From Tragulus kanchil (Eukaryota > Chordata > Mammalia > Artiodactyla > Tragulidae), in assembly GCA_022376925.1 (NCBI GenBank), contig JAIOJX010000025.1:187611801-187675800 (forward strand): a stretch of 64,000 nucleotides of DNA. The letters are read 5' to 3'. Made by a program: the position numbers and the translations under genes. The first letter of the stretch is position 1. Each line of letters opens with the position of its first letter. The notes below the pieces were generated by a model, which ran no database searches, was not told where the DNA came from, and was given only the letters and a program-made list of their open reading frames with translations. Shown here piece by piece: positions 44,699 to 57,200 of this stretch.

Positions 44699-46881
44699 GG
44701 TGGTCGCTGGACCCAGAGGGCACGTGTCCTGGGGCCTCGGGGGTCCCCTGGCCTGTGCCTGGCTCCCCCTCCCACCCCCAGCCCGCCTGTCCCGTCCGCG
44801 CAGGGGGCAGGGGAGGGCCAGCAGCCCGGAGTGGGAACCCCTGGGGCCTCAGGGCTGGCTCATCCCGCTTTGAGAAACAAAGTATAAAGTTGCTGCAGCC
44901 CAGCAGCCTGGAACAGGGCTCCCGGGAGAGCAGCTTCCCCCCAAAGGAGAAACATTTTTAGAGAGAGTTCTGCCTCCCGCGCTGCCGTTGTGTGCCGCCG
45001 ATTTCCTGTACGAGATTTTTCTACTCTATTTTCCTAGCCGTTATTGCGTCCTTGTTTGCTGAGGGGTGGGAGCGACCCAGCGTCTCAGGGACTCGTCCGT
45101 CTGTCACCGTCGTCCAAGTGTGCCTTGTGCCCTGTGTCTGGCCCCACCCCGACCGCCACCACCAGCATCTCCCGCGTGGCTCACAGGAACCCCCCCCAGG
45201 CGTCCCTTCCCGCAGCCGAGGCCCTGGAGGGAGACGGCCAGGCCAGGCCGGGCTGCGGACCGCGCCGTGGCCGGGCTGTGCTCTGCCAGCTGCTGGGAAG
45301 GGCTGTGACCTGTGGCCCGCCCTGTCCCCTGGGGGGGGTGGGGGTGGCTGGACCCACCGTGGAGCCTCCCTTCTCCCCCACCTGAGCAAGGGCTCTGGAT
45401 GTCAGGCGTCGGCAGCTCCTGAAGACAACTGTTCGCCCTGGGTGGACAGGCCTGGGCATCAGGAGGCTCCTCCAGGCCTCTGTCCCCGAGCCTTCGTCCC
45501 CGGGGACCATACAGCAATATTCGGGTGGTGGGCTGCGGGCTGACTCACGGCAGTGTCTGCCCCACCGCCTGGTGCGTTGTAGCCAATTCCCAGATCACAG
45601 GAAGGGGGTGGGGAATCTGCGTTTTATCTTCTGTCATGCCTGTGGACACCCCCGGTGGGTGGCCTGCTGAGGCAGAACGGGTCCCAGGACGCAGCTCTGG
45701 CACAGAGCCTGCCCTCCAGGCGCCTGGGAGGGCCGTGGAGGGCAGGCTTGTCAGGGGGACGGTGCATGGCGCTGGGGAGACCGTCCGGACATTCTGTGGG
45801 GGGCTGCAAGGCAAACTGTGCTGCTGGCACCTCCTAGCTCCCCTGGGGTCCAGCTGCCCAGAAGGGCCTCTCCTGTCCGCCTGGGCACGTCCCCCGAGCA
45901 GTCCTAGCAAGGATCCCCACCCCCACCCCAGGACGTGCAGCTGCCGGATTCAGGTCTGTGTTCTGAATCCTTAAAGCATCAATTCTCCAACCACCCCATC
46001 CTCACTCCGTACCCTGGGGGAGGTTCTGCGCCCCTGCCTCGGCTGGCAGAATCCCACCCAGGTGACCACTGTGGCCTCCTGCCGTGACTTTCCTGCCTGA
46101 GAGCAGCTCAGCCTGTGGCTTTCCAGGCCTGGTTCCCCTGTGGACTGGGGGCTGGCCTCACGGCCCCCTGGGGTGCTGGCCCCAGGCCGCTCCTCCCCGC
46201 CAGCGAGGGCCTGGCGCTGGAGCTGCTCACGCCCAGCCTCCCCGGCCACGTGTGCAGCCTGGTCCTGCTGGTGACCAGGGGGACCCAGAGGGTTGCTGGG
46301 AGCCGGCCAGAGCTGTGGGGGTCTATAGAAAGGCGGGGCCGGAACACGGCTCCTGGGGGGGCCTGTGCCCCCCTGCCCCACCGTGCGCCTCCGTGGCTGA
46401 GGTCCTGGAAGCCCAGGCTTGGGTTTGGTCCACATCCTCACGGGGAGGTGGCCCCGTGCCGCGGTGCGGGCCCTGCTGGCTGGGGAGGCCGTGGGAAGGC
46501 GTCCACTCCGTGTGGCCCTGGCCCTGTCCACGCAGAGCGGGTCGCAGAAGCACAGCGCCTGCGCTCCCTTCCTGGCGATGGAGCCGTGAGCCCAGCCACA
46601 AGGCCCCCGCCGACCACCCTGTCTGCGTGCAGGCAGGCCGCCCCACTCGCCCGCCCCGTCTCTCTCTGGGCCGGGCCCCGCCCTGCGGCCTGCACACAGG
46701 ACTCCGACCCGCCCCTGGCCGTGTCTTAGACACAGGGCAGGTTCTGTGCCGGAGCTGGGGACTGCCCAGGGGCCTGGTGCTGGCCAGGTGGGTGTGTCAC
46801 AAGAGCCTCACCGGAGAGAGGGCCGCACACCCGTGTGTTCACCGGGGGGGACTGTGCTGTATTACCATTCTGTCTTTGTAA

Positions 46882-46887
46882 CATAAA
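46882..46887 (+). terminator. Putative MXD4 polyadenylation signal (CATAAA)
   Basis: A one-base variant of AATAAA in a locally AT-rich context at the end of a long GC-rich stretch, followed by T-rich sequence. No better signal was seen between 44018 and here. Confidence 0.4.
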
Positions 46888-47776
46888 TACAGATTTTTAT
46901 ACCTCATCTCTCTGTCTTCTAGTTCTTGGCGATCCTGTGTCGGGCTCCCCTCCCCTCAGGCTCCACCGGGCGGCCTCTGGGGTCCTCACCACCCTGCTCA
47001 CCGCCTCGGAGTCCCCCCATACCACAGGCCTCTCCTTCCTCCGAGCCAGCAACCGAGACCCCTCAGTTCCAGCGCCTCCCTGACAGTCCCCTGGAGGTGA
47101 CGATGGGGTCAGGTGGCGCCACCCGCCCTCCCCGGCCTGTTTGCCCCCAGGAGCTCCTGCTACCAGCCTCAGACGGGTGCCGGGGCACTGCCCCGAGGCC
47201 GGGCCAGCTCGGCCTCAGGGTGCTCTATGCCGGCCAGGCATGCGCTGCCGGGGCCTCAGCCGCCTCTGCTCTGTGCCTGTTGGCACGGCAGGTCCTGGCA
47301 CTCGGGGCCGCACCGTGATAAACCCTCCCTGGGCCCGTCCTCGGGGTCCCCAGGACACCCTGTTGGTCCTGCTGTGCAGGTGGGGGGTGAGGCGCCCGCA
47401 GAGGCAGCTGGGGCCGGGGGAAGCGCTCTGCCCACGAGGTGGGGAGCCAGGACAGGGCTCCCCGAGGACCTGGGGCTGCCGTACTGGCCCGGCCACGGCA
47501 CACCCAAGGCGGCTCCTTGAAACCTGTCGGCAGGCGTGCGGGGGCGTCCGTGAGCGGAGACCTCGGGGGGCCACTGGGGAATCCCAGTTCCTTCTCTGTG
47601 TGCTGAGAGAGCAGTGCTCTGGCCTGCCGTGCTGGCTGAGGCCCCGGGGGCACCTCAAGGAAGAAGGGAATCCTGCTGGGATCCCGCCTGCGGCCTGGAG
47701 CCACAGGACTCGGCGTGAGGGGAAATACGAGTATCTGAACTCCAGATATTACTGTGACGTTAAATCACCGCCACTT

Positions 47777-47900
47777 TTGGGGGGGGCATGTTTTAGCTGC
47801 ACCACACAGCATGTGGGATTTTACTTCCCCAGCCTAGGGACTGAACCTGAACTGCCTGCTTTGGAAGTACGGGCTTAACTGCTGGACCACCGGGAAGTCC
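47777..47900 (-). mobile_element. 5'-part CHR-type SINE, minus strand (copy 1)
   Basis: Ends on + with ctggaccaccgggaagtcc, the reverse of the SINE head. Only about 120 bp is present. The same element recurs at 48880-49003 in the duplicated block. Confidence 0.7.
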
Positions 47901-48879
47901 TTCCGCATTTCCTTGAGGGCAGGAGGGCTCCGAGCTGGGCCAAGCACGGCAGGTAATGAGGCCTGCCTCTCGGAAAGGAAGCGGACTCTCAGGGAAGGCG
48001 CCTGCCTTCCTCAGGCCACCCGCGGGCAGGTGGTGCCCCAGGACCGGACCCGAGCCCTCTGGAAAGGCTCCCCACTGCCGGCAAGGCCTCCGCCGTATTC
48101 CGGGCCCAGATTTCAGCACGCCCCCGCCGTCTGCCACCATGCCGGTCGCCTGCCCCTGCTCTCCGCTGCAGCTCGAGTGGCCGGGTGGTCTCGCTGCCCC
48201 CTCACCTCCAGGAGTGAACCCAGGCACCTGCCCTCTCCCCACCCACCCTGTGCCTTCCGCTCAGCCCGAGCCACCCCGGCGCCCGCGGTCCCTGTGCACT
48301 CCTGTCTGTTCACAGCTCAGCCCGTGACTCTGGGAAGTGGTCTCCCTGAGACGTTTTTGCCCGTATTATGGCTGCCCGGATGGTGCTGTGTAAGCTGGAT
48401 CCTCAGGTTGCTTGCTTCCCTCCTTTTCCAGCTCCTCGCCAGGCCGGGTCTGCAGGGCTTGCTGGCCCCATGGTGGATGTCTGTAGAACCTCTTGCCCAT
48501 TTATTGGCCTTCACCCCTCCTTCCTCACTGCCTCCTGCCGCCTCAGGGACCCCAGCCCCCTTCCTGGTCCCTGCTGCCGCACCCCCATCTCCACCAGCCC
48601 GTCATCTCGGTCAGCACTGAGCCCCCGTAAATTTCGAGTCACGGTGCAGCGGGGCGTCCGTGAGCGGAGACTCGGGGCCACTGGGGAATCCCAGTTCCTT
48701 CTCTGTGTGCTGAGAGAGCAGTGCCTGGCCTGCCGTGCTGGCTGAGGCCCGGGCACCTCAAGGAAGAAGGGAATCCTGCTGGGATCCCGCCTGCGGCCTG
48801 GAGCCACAGGACTCGGCGTGAGGGGAAATACGAGTATCTGAACTCCAGATATTACTGTGACGTTAAATCACCGCCACTT

Positions 48880-49003
48880 TTGGGGGGGGCATGTTTTAGC
48901 TGCACCACACAGCATGTGGGATTTTACTTCCCCAGCCTAGGGACTGAACCTGAACTGCCTGCTTTGGAAGTACGGGCTTAACTGCTGGACCACCGGGAAG
49001 TCC
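48880..49003 (-). mobile_element. 5'-part CHR-type SINE, minus strand (copy 2)
   Basis: Identical to 47777-47900 at an offset of 1103 bp. One insertion, seen twice. Confidence 0.7.
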
Positions 49004-50322
49004 TTCCGCATTTCCTTGAGGGCAGGAGGGCTCCGAGCTGGGCCAAGCACGGCAGGTAATGAGGCCTGCCTCTCGGAAAGGAAGCGGACTCTCAGGGAAG
49101 GCGCCTGCCTTCCTCAGGCCACCCGCGGGCAGGTGGTGCCCCAGGACCGGACCCGAGCCCTCTGGAAAGGCTCCCCACTGCCGGCAAGGCCTCCGCCGTA
49201 TTCCGGGCCCAGATTTCAGCACGCCCCCGCCGCCTGCCCCCAGGCCGGTCGCCTGCCCCTGCTCTCCGCTGCAGCTCGAGTGGCCGGGTGGTCTCGCTGC
49301 CCCCTCACCTCCAGGAGTGAACCCAGGCACCTGCCCTCTCCCCACCCACCCTGTGCCTTCCGCTCAGCCCGAGCCACCCCGGCGCCCGCGGTCCCTGTGC
49401 ACTCCTGTCTGTTCACAGCTCAGCCCGTGACTCTGGGAAGTGGTCTCCCTGAGACGTTTTTGCCCGTATTATGGCTGCCCGGATGGTGCTGTGTAAGCTG
49501 GATCCTCAGGTTGCTTGCTTCCCTCCTTTTCCAGCTCCTCGCCAGGCCGGGTCTGCAGGGCTTGCTGGCCCCATGGTGGATGTCTGTAGAACCTCTTGCC
49601 CATTTATTGGCCTTCACCCCTCCTTCCTCACTGCCTCCTGCCGCCTCAGGGACCCCAGCCCCCTTCCTGGTCCCTGCTGCCGCACCCCCATCTCCACCAG
49701 CCCGTCATCTCGGTCAGCACTGAGCCCCTACACACTCAGTAGCTGGAGGACGACGTGTTCACCTTGGTCACGTGATTGTCACGGTGGTGGAAGACACGCT
49801 TACTCTCCCCCCCACCCGCACAGTGTTAGGCACACAGGTGGGAGGGAGCAGGCGGAGAGAACAGGAGGCACCTGTTGCTCAGCCGGGCACGGAGACTGGC
49901 CGTCAGGCCCCTGGCACCTGCCCTCAAGGCTGCCGTCTGTCCCCACCCCTGCCCAGCGTGCTCGGGACAGCCCACGCAGCTGCCTCTGGCCACCTGTGCC
50001 ACTCCTGCGAGTGCGGAGTGGAGCGTCTCACTCCACTCAAAGGACGGAGTCCTGCCACCACCACCGACACCGACACCTGGAAACAAAAGATCTTCAACAT
50101 CAGACTGCAGTGTGATGTTATATGAGAAGTTGTCCAAAGCCTAAAGCACATATTACTATCAACAGGAGGAAAAAAATTTCCATAGGAAGGAAGGAAACAA
50201 CCACAGGTATATTTTGGTGTGTTTAGTCCAACTGAGTCTCGGACTTTCTCAGGAAAGACTCATTATCGGGTCCTTTAATCTTCTGAGTGCTTAAATTCCC
50301 CCTAAAGCCCCAGATGGTTTGA

Positions 50323-52510
50323 CTGGAGGAAAGAAACCTTGTCCTGGAAGTAAGTGTACACATCTGCTTTCCTAAACTCCAAGTGCAACCTTAAGTACAG
50401 AAATGCTCTAGTGAGTCAAGTTTCCAAGGAAAACTTTGAGTCCGAATAGTTACACGTATAGTATTTTCATTTGTACTCAGTGGGCTAACCCTGTTGTGAT
50501 TTTTACTTTTTATGTCTTTTATGTTTTTGGTGCCAGAAACATCTTTCATGCAAATAACTAAGGTCAGCAGTTCAAAGTCATAAGCGGGATTTGTGGGCCC
50601 AGGAAAGGACGCAGAAATCACTAAGAAAAGTGGGCTTCTAATTCAGATCCGTGTACTGGGTCTCACCCTCCCGTTTTCCAGAGGTGTTCCTACAAAGCAG
50701 CCCTTTTCTCTCTGCTCCTCTATCTCCTCGGAGTTCCTCCTCAGTCTATAAATATCCCCAAGTTCCTCCCGTCTTAAAACAAAACTCAAACCCTCCCCCA
50801 GCCCTGCATTCCCACCCCCTCATCTGAGCCTGCTGCTCTCGCCTGCTCGCCCTCAGTCTTTGCCTTCTCAGCAGAATTTCTTGTTGAAGGCCTGCCTGCG
50901 CGGCCTCCGTCCACTTCCTCCCATCAGGCGACGCAGCTCCTGCCCCCACCCCATAGCTGGACCAGGAGTCTTCCCGGTCCAGGGGCTCGCAACCCAGCCT
51001 CCCAGGCTCTCCTCCCCAGCAGGACCCCTGCTCTCCCACACCCACACTTGGGCGTTCAGGCCAGGCACCGCTCTGTAAATTTTTTTCACGCGATGCTCAT
51101 TTTGATGATCATTTTAGGCTTGTCTGTTAGAAGAGGAGGATTAAAAAGTAAAACAAATGAAGAACAAATACTTTCAACTCAAGCTTAATTCATGGTATCT
51201 GGCCCAGAACATTATTCCTCCTCTTCTTAAAAATATTAAGAAAAATGATCTAAGAAAGACTTCTACCCTTCCAATGTCACAGTTCAGTCGCTCAGTCACG
51301 CTAGACTAGGACATTATCTAACAAGCCATCGTAGGGCCATTTGATGCTGGGGTGGGGAGTACCGACTATGTAGTAATGACCAGAGCCCCAACCTTGCTTA
51401 TTTAGATGTTAATTTCTGGAGGAAAGAAACCTTGTCCTGGAAGTAAGTGTACACATCTGCTTTCCTAAACTCCAAGTGCAACCTTAAGTACAGAAATGCT
51501 CTAGTGAGTCAAGTTTCCAAGGAAAACTTTGAGTCCGAATAGTTACACGTATAGTATTTTCATTTGTACTCAGTGGGCTAACCCTGTTGTGATTTTTACT
51601 TTTTATGTCTTTTATGTTTTTGGTGCCAGAAACATCTTTCATGCAAATAACTAAGGTCAGCAGTTCAAAGTCATAAGGGGGATTTGTGGGCCCAGGAAAG
51701 GACGCAGAAATCACTAAGAAAAGTGGGCTTCTAATTCAGATCCGTGTACTGGGTCTCACCCTCCCGTTTTCCAGAGGTGTTCCTACAAAGCAGCCCTTTT
51801 CTCTCTGCTCCTCTATCTCCTCGGAGTTCCTCCTCAGTCTATAAATATCCCCAAGTTCCCCCCTGTCTTAAAACAAAACTCAAACCCTCCCCCAGCCCTG
51901 CATTCCCACCCCCTCATCTGAGCCTGCTGCTCTCGCCTGCTCGCCCTCAGTCTTTGCCTTCTCAGCAGAATTTCTTGTTGAAGGCCTGCCTGCGCGGCCT
52001 CCGTCCACTTCCTCCCATCAGGCGACGCAGCTCCTGCCCCCACCCCATAGCTGGACCAGGAGTCTTCCCGGTCCAGGGGCTCGCAACCCAGCCTCCCAGG
52101 CTCTCCTCCCCAGCAGGACCCCTGCTCTCCCACACCCACACTTGGGCGTTCAGGCCAGGCACCGCTCTGAAAATTTTTTTTCACGCGATGCTCATTTTGA
52201 TGATCATTTTAGGCTTGTCTGTTAGAAGAGGAGGATTAAAAAGTAAAACAAATGAAGAACAAATACTTTCAACTCAAGCTTAATTCATGGTATCTGGCCC
52301 AGAACATTATTCCTCCTCTTCTTAAAAATATTAAGAAAAATGATCTAAGAAAGACTTCTACCCTTCCAATGTCACAGTTCAGTCGCTCAGTCACGCTAGA
52401 CTAGGACATTATCTAACAAGCCATCGTAGGGCCATTTGATGCTGGGGTGGGGAGTACCGACTATGTAGTAATGACCAGAGCCCCAACCTTGCTTATTTAG
52501 ATGTTAATTT
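50323..52510. repeat. Tandem duplication 12 (1093 bp unit)
   Basis: Copies 50323-51415 and 51416-52510 abut directly. Confidence 0.95.
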
Positions 52511-52829
52511 GTAGAAGACTGGTAAGTTAAAAATTATTTGTGTCTGATAGAGATGCAAATAAATTCTGTCCAATACAAATGATAACCCGGAAGGGTTGTT
52601 TCACTGGACTGTGGGGTGTCACCCAGATTTGCATCAAACTTGGCCGTCTGATTTTGAGCTCCGTTTCTGGCATCTTCCTTAAAAATCGTGCTTCACCTTG
52701 ACACATATCCACTCTATGAGTTACAGTTTCAACTTTTCAGAAGTTTTATGATGAAAATGGCGTTGTCAGGTGAAGGTTTGGGAACTAAGTGCGCCTGCGA
52801 AAGAGTGGTCGCCGTGAGAGACTGGCGAG

Positions 52830-53870
52830 CGAGTCAGTCCCCTCGGCGAGCTCATCCACGCTCACTCCGGAGGGGTCTGCGGCCCGGGGGCCGCGGAGAA
52901 CCGGATGCAGAGGTCACCAGCCCAGGGCGGCCCGACCACACGGCGGGCGGGCGGCAGCACAAGGCCGGCGCTGGTGCGCGCCCGGGACCCACCGAGACTG
53001 CAGTGGACAGCCGGCTCCTCCGAGAACGGGGACGAGCCCCGCGCGCAGGCCCACCGGCCGCCCCGCGAGGCGACCCCAAGACCCCACTCCGCCCCAGCCC
53101 CGCCCTTGCGGCAGGGAACCAATCAGCTCGCTCCCTACTGCTCGCTGTCTGGCCGGGAGGCGGCCCTCGCCGGCCCCGCCTCTCCCGACCCTGCGCCTGC
53201 GCAGACCGTCGCCCCGCGGCCGGCCTTGGCCTTCTGCGCACGCGCAGAAGCGGCGCTCCCGTGAGGCTGTGCGAAGCTGGGCGGCGGCGGGCTGCTGAGG
53301 GGCGCGAGCCGAGCTTCCTGACGTGAGTGGCGACGGCTTGCGGTTCCCCTGGGCGGGCGGTGGGGCCGTGGGCGCAGCGCGGGTCAGCGGGCTCCGTCTT
53401 CTTTCCGGGCGCCCCTGAAGGCTCTCTCGGGCGCGCGGCGCAGTCGCCGTCCTGCGGGAAGGCGGGAGGCCGGCGCGGGGCGAGGCCGGGCGCAGCCGGC
53501 GGGGCGGGGGCGGCGGGGCCGGCGCGCTGGCGGGCCCTGGGGCGAGGGGCGCGGCCGGGAGCGGGGCCCGGGGCGGGGCCGCCTGTCTGCGCGGCGGTGT
53601 TCGGGGACGCCGCGGCCTCCCGAGCCCCAGGGCCGCGCGGGCCGCGGGTGGCCGCTCGCTCCCGGGTCCGCCCGCCCGTCGCCGGCGCCGCTGTGGTTCT
53701 CCTGGAGCCGGCCTCTGCCCTGGCCGGCCGGCGCGGCTCTGCTCCCCGCGCGAGGGCGGGCGTGGCGGGCGGCGCGGGGGCGGCGCCGCGGACGCTCCCG
53801 GGACGTCGGGCTTCCCCGGAAGCGCAGGGAGGCGCGGCGGCTCCGCCACGTGACCGCGAGGACGTGCGTA
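52830..53870 (+). promoter_or_regulatory. HAUS3: HAUS3 CpG-island promoter
   Basis: A CpG-dense island inside AT-rich surroundings. A consensus CCAAT box (CCAATCAG) starts at 53119. Two NRF1-type palindromes lie at 53192-53203 (TGCGCCTGCGCA) and 53235-53246 (TGCGCACGCGCA), the second flanked by TTC/GAA. This suggests a TATA-less housekeeping promoter starting near 53250. In other mammals POLN transcripts can share this 5' region; nothing here proves that. Confidence 0.75.
53250..53322 (+). other. HAUS3: HAUS3 non-coding exon 1 (approximate start)
   Basis: The exon ends at a strong donor (gac|gtgagt) at 53322/53323, about 80 bases after the second NRF1-type site. It would splice to the acceptor at 54158-54159 (cctctctag), opening the exon that carries the ATG. 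The 5' boundary is an estimate. Intron 1 is 53323-54159. Confidence 0.55.
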
Positions 53871-54159
53871 GCTCCCTCTGTTTGTTGAGTTCCAAACTGA
53901 ATTGCTGGTCTGTAAAATGTACTGTATTTTAAGTCACGTTATTTTGGGGAAAAGTAAGAGTTCCCTGTTAATTTGCTTTCGTGACTGTTGCGGTGTTCTG
54001 AGTCATATCCTGATTATTTCTCTCTATCAGACTTCTCAGCTACATCTACCTCTGAGTTAGGTGGTTCCCAGAGATCTTGTGATATTTATCTGTATTCTGC
54101 TTTTAAGGGTATAGTTGCCTGATGTGTGGTCTAATACTTGTTTTCTTTTTCCTCTCTAG
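53323..54159 (+). other. HAUS3 intron 1
   Basis: Donor gtgagt and acceptor tctctag. The first 550 bases are CpG island, the rest AT-rich. No other feature seen. Confidence 0.6.
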
Positions 54160-54298
54160 GGTAAATTATTATAGATTCTAAAAGTAGTTTCCCCCTTTCT
54201 CTATGGACTTAACATAAAATTAGTTTCGTATGTAGTTGGACTTGTATCGACAACATAAAGCCTTTATCAGTTACAAAAGCAAATTGAGTAGTTAAACC

Positions 54299-57200
54299 AT
54301 GAGTTGTGGAAAAGAGTTTGTAGAAACATTAAAAAAAATTGATTATCCCAAAGCTGATATTCTTAATGGGGAAGATTTTGACTGGCTGTTTGTTGAAAAC
54401 GAATCATTGTTGAAGTGGTTTTGCGGGAATGTGAATGAGCAGAACGTACTGTCTGAAGAGGAATTGGAAGCTTTTAGCATTCTTCAAAAATCAGGCCAGC
54501 CTATCCTAGAAGGAGCAGCATTGGATGAAGTTCTTAAAACCTGTAAAACTTCTGATTTGAAGACACCTACCTTGAATGACAAGGAGCTAGAGAAATTAGA
54601 GGATGAAGTTCAAACTCTGCAGAAATTGAAGGATCTAAAAATTCAGCGACGTAATAAATGCCAATTGATGGCCTCAGTAGCTAGCCACACATCTCTGAGG
54701 TTAAATGCAAAAGAAGAAGAAACCAGTAAAAAGCTGAAACAAAGTCAAGGAATTCTAAATGCTACAAATACTAAGATCAGTAATGAACTTCAGGCTCTTA
54801 CTGATGGAATTGCAAAATTAATGATGTTCTTCAGGCATACTAATTTGGGTCAAGGGGCAAATCCACTGGTGTTTTTATCTCAGTTTTCATTGGAAAACTA
54901 TCTAAGCCAAGAAGAGCAAAGCACGGCAGCATTAACAGTATATACCAAAAAACAGTTCTTTCAGGGTGTGCATGAAGTAGTTGAAAGTTCAAATGAAGAA
55001 AATTTTCAACTTGTAGATGTGCAAGCACCATCGATTTGTGATCATCAAGAAATTCTTGAGGAGAGACGGCTAGAAATGGCTAGGCTGCAGCTGGCATACA
55101 TTTGTGCTCAACATCAGTTAATTCACTTGAAAGCAAATAATTTGAGCCTGAAGTCAAGTATAAGATGGGCAGAGGAGAATCTGCATAGCCTCACTAGCAA
55201 GGTAAACCAGAGAAATGAGACGGAGTCCATGTTGAAATTATTGTTAATGGAGTAATACTGATAGTAAAGTACTTTAGAAGTGGGGATATAATAAGTAACT
55301 GCATTTTCTATTCAGTGTTTAGCTGTGGTATGTGTTATTGTTTCAAACAAATAGATCTTAGTGAAGGGCAGAGCTAATAACCCAATCAAATTATATAGCT
55401 CATTTTAAACAAAAGTGCTCTTGCATTCTGTGTTGGTTCATATTTACAGATAAGGCTGACATTTCCTTTTGTATGATGAATGAGTAAAGAGTCTCATTGC
55501 TGTGTTATGGGTATTCTGCCTTATTTGCACTGACCAGAGGATGGTGCTAATGAAATTAGAAATCAGTTCAGTGGATTGAAACCACAATTTTTTTTTTAAG
55601 AATTTAGAGATGTATTATAGATATCCACCTGCCCTCTTGGGAAGCTTGCTTTCCTGGTAATGTAACCACTAGATAGTTGAGTCAAGAAAACAGCTTTTCT
55701 GAAGCTGAATACCTATGACTGTCACACGCTTCAGAGCCATGTGTGCTGTCCTGTGATACTGTAGAAACTCTGGAATCAACAGGCAGGCTAGGAGAATAAC
55801 TACTGAGATTAGCTTAAGAAAAGCATAAATAGCATACGTTAGCATTTGGTAGTGTGATTTTTGTTCAGACAAACATGACAAGATCTCTGTTTTGGTAGCC
55901 ATTTATGTGTATAGTATTTTACACAGTAGTAATAGCATTAAAATCTAGCAATTTTTGGGCTTCCCTGGTGGTCCAGTGGGTAAAGAGTCTGCCTTGCAGT
56001 GCAAGGGGCACCGGTTGATCCCTGGCCTGGGAAGATCCCACGTGCCGTGGAGCAGCTGGACCCGTGTGTCTGATTACAAGCCGGCACTCTGGAGTGCACG
56101 CGCCCGGGGCCAGTGCTCTGCAACAAGAGCAACCACTGCAATGGGAGGTCCACACATGCAACAGAATAAGAAGATGGATGAAAATAACTATAAATAAAAG
56201 AGGCATGATGGGGAAAAGAAAAAAAATCTAGCAATTCCTAATGGCTTTACCCTTAGCTTCGTCTACACATTGCCTTTTTAAACTGTGATGTTAGCTTTCA
56301 CTAAGAAATAAGTTTCTGTTAGTGTATTATCTTACAGTCTAAAATGGAAAATGAAAATAATTTTGAAACTATTTGAGCTTTGTACTTACAGTTTGAAACG
56401 TAATTGTTTTCTTTGTGTAGGCTCTTGGCAAAGATAATTTGGACGCTAAAATAATGCTCATTTTAAGACAAAGTGCTCTTGCATAATAACCCAATCAAAT
56501 TATATAGCTCATTTTAAACAAAAGTGCTCTTGCATTCTGTGTTGGTTCATATTTACAGATAAGGCTGACATTTCCTTTTGTATGATGAATGAGTAAAGAG
56601 TCTCATTGCTGTGTTATGGGTATTCTGCCTTATTTGCACTGACCAGAGGATGGTGCTAATGAAATTAGAAATCAGTTCAGTGGATTGAAACCACAATTTT
56701 TTTTTTAAGAATTTAGAGATGTATTATAGATATCCACCTGCCCTCTTGGGAAGCTTGCTTTCCTGGTAATGTAACCACTAGATAGTTGAGTCAAGAAAAC
56801 AGCTTTTCTGAAGCTGAATACCTATGACTGTCACACGCTTCAGAGCCATGTGTGCTGTCCTGTGATACTGTAGAAACTCTGGAATCAACAGGCAGGCTAG
56901 GAGAATAACTACTGAGATTAGCTTAAGAAAAGCATAAATAGCATACGTTAGCATTTGGTAGTGTGATTTTTGTTCAGACAAACATGACAAGATCTCTGTT
57001 TTGGTAGCCATTTATGTGTATAGTATTTTACACAGTAGTAATAGCATTAAAATCTAGCAATTTTTGGGCTTCCCTGGTGGTCCAGTGGGTAAAGAGTCTG
57101 CCTTGCAGTGCAAGGGGCACCGGTTGATCCCTGGCCTGGGAAGATCCCACGTGCCGTGGAGCAGCTGGACCCGTGTGTCTGATTACAAGCCGGCACTCTG

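Larger units (their letters stand above)
44019..46905 (+). other. MXD4: MXD4 3'UTR
   Basis: From the TAG to a probable polyadenylation region. A CATAAA variant at 46882-46887 is followed by a T-rich stretch (atttttatacc). The length is inferred. The UTR holds a mir-4800-like hairpin near 44400-44464 and a CA-rich microsatellite at 44639-44698. Confidence 0.55.
47541..49728. repeat. Tandem duplication 11 (1103 bp unit)
   Basis: Copies 47541-48625 and 48651-49728 with a 25-base filler. The offset falls from 1110 to 1103 near the start of copy two. Confidence 0.95.
46906..52829. other. Intergenic region between MXD4 and HAUS3
   Basis: No gene recognised. It includes a truncated CHR-type SINE on the minus strand (47777-47900, copy 48880-49003) and the tandem duplications 47541-49728 and 50323-52510. 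Base composition turns AT-rich after about 50.1 kb. Confidence 0.6.

Noticed and set aside
47541..49728. Duplicated SINE at 47777 and 48880 as two insertions
   Set aside because: Flanking sequence for hundreds of bases on both sides is identical, so it is one insertion in a duplicated block.
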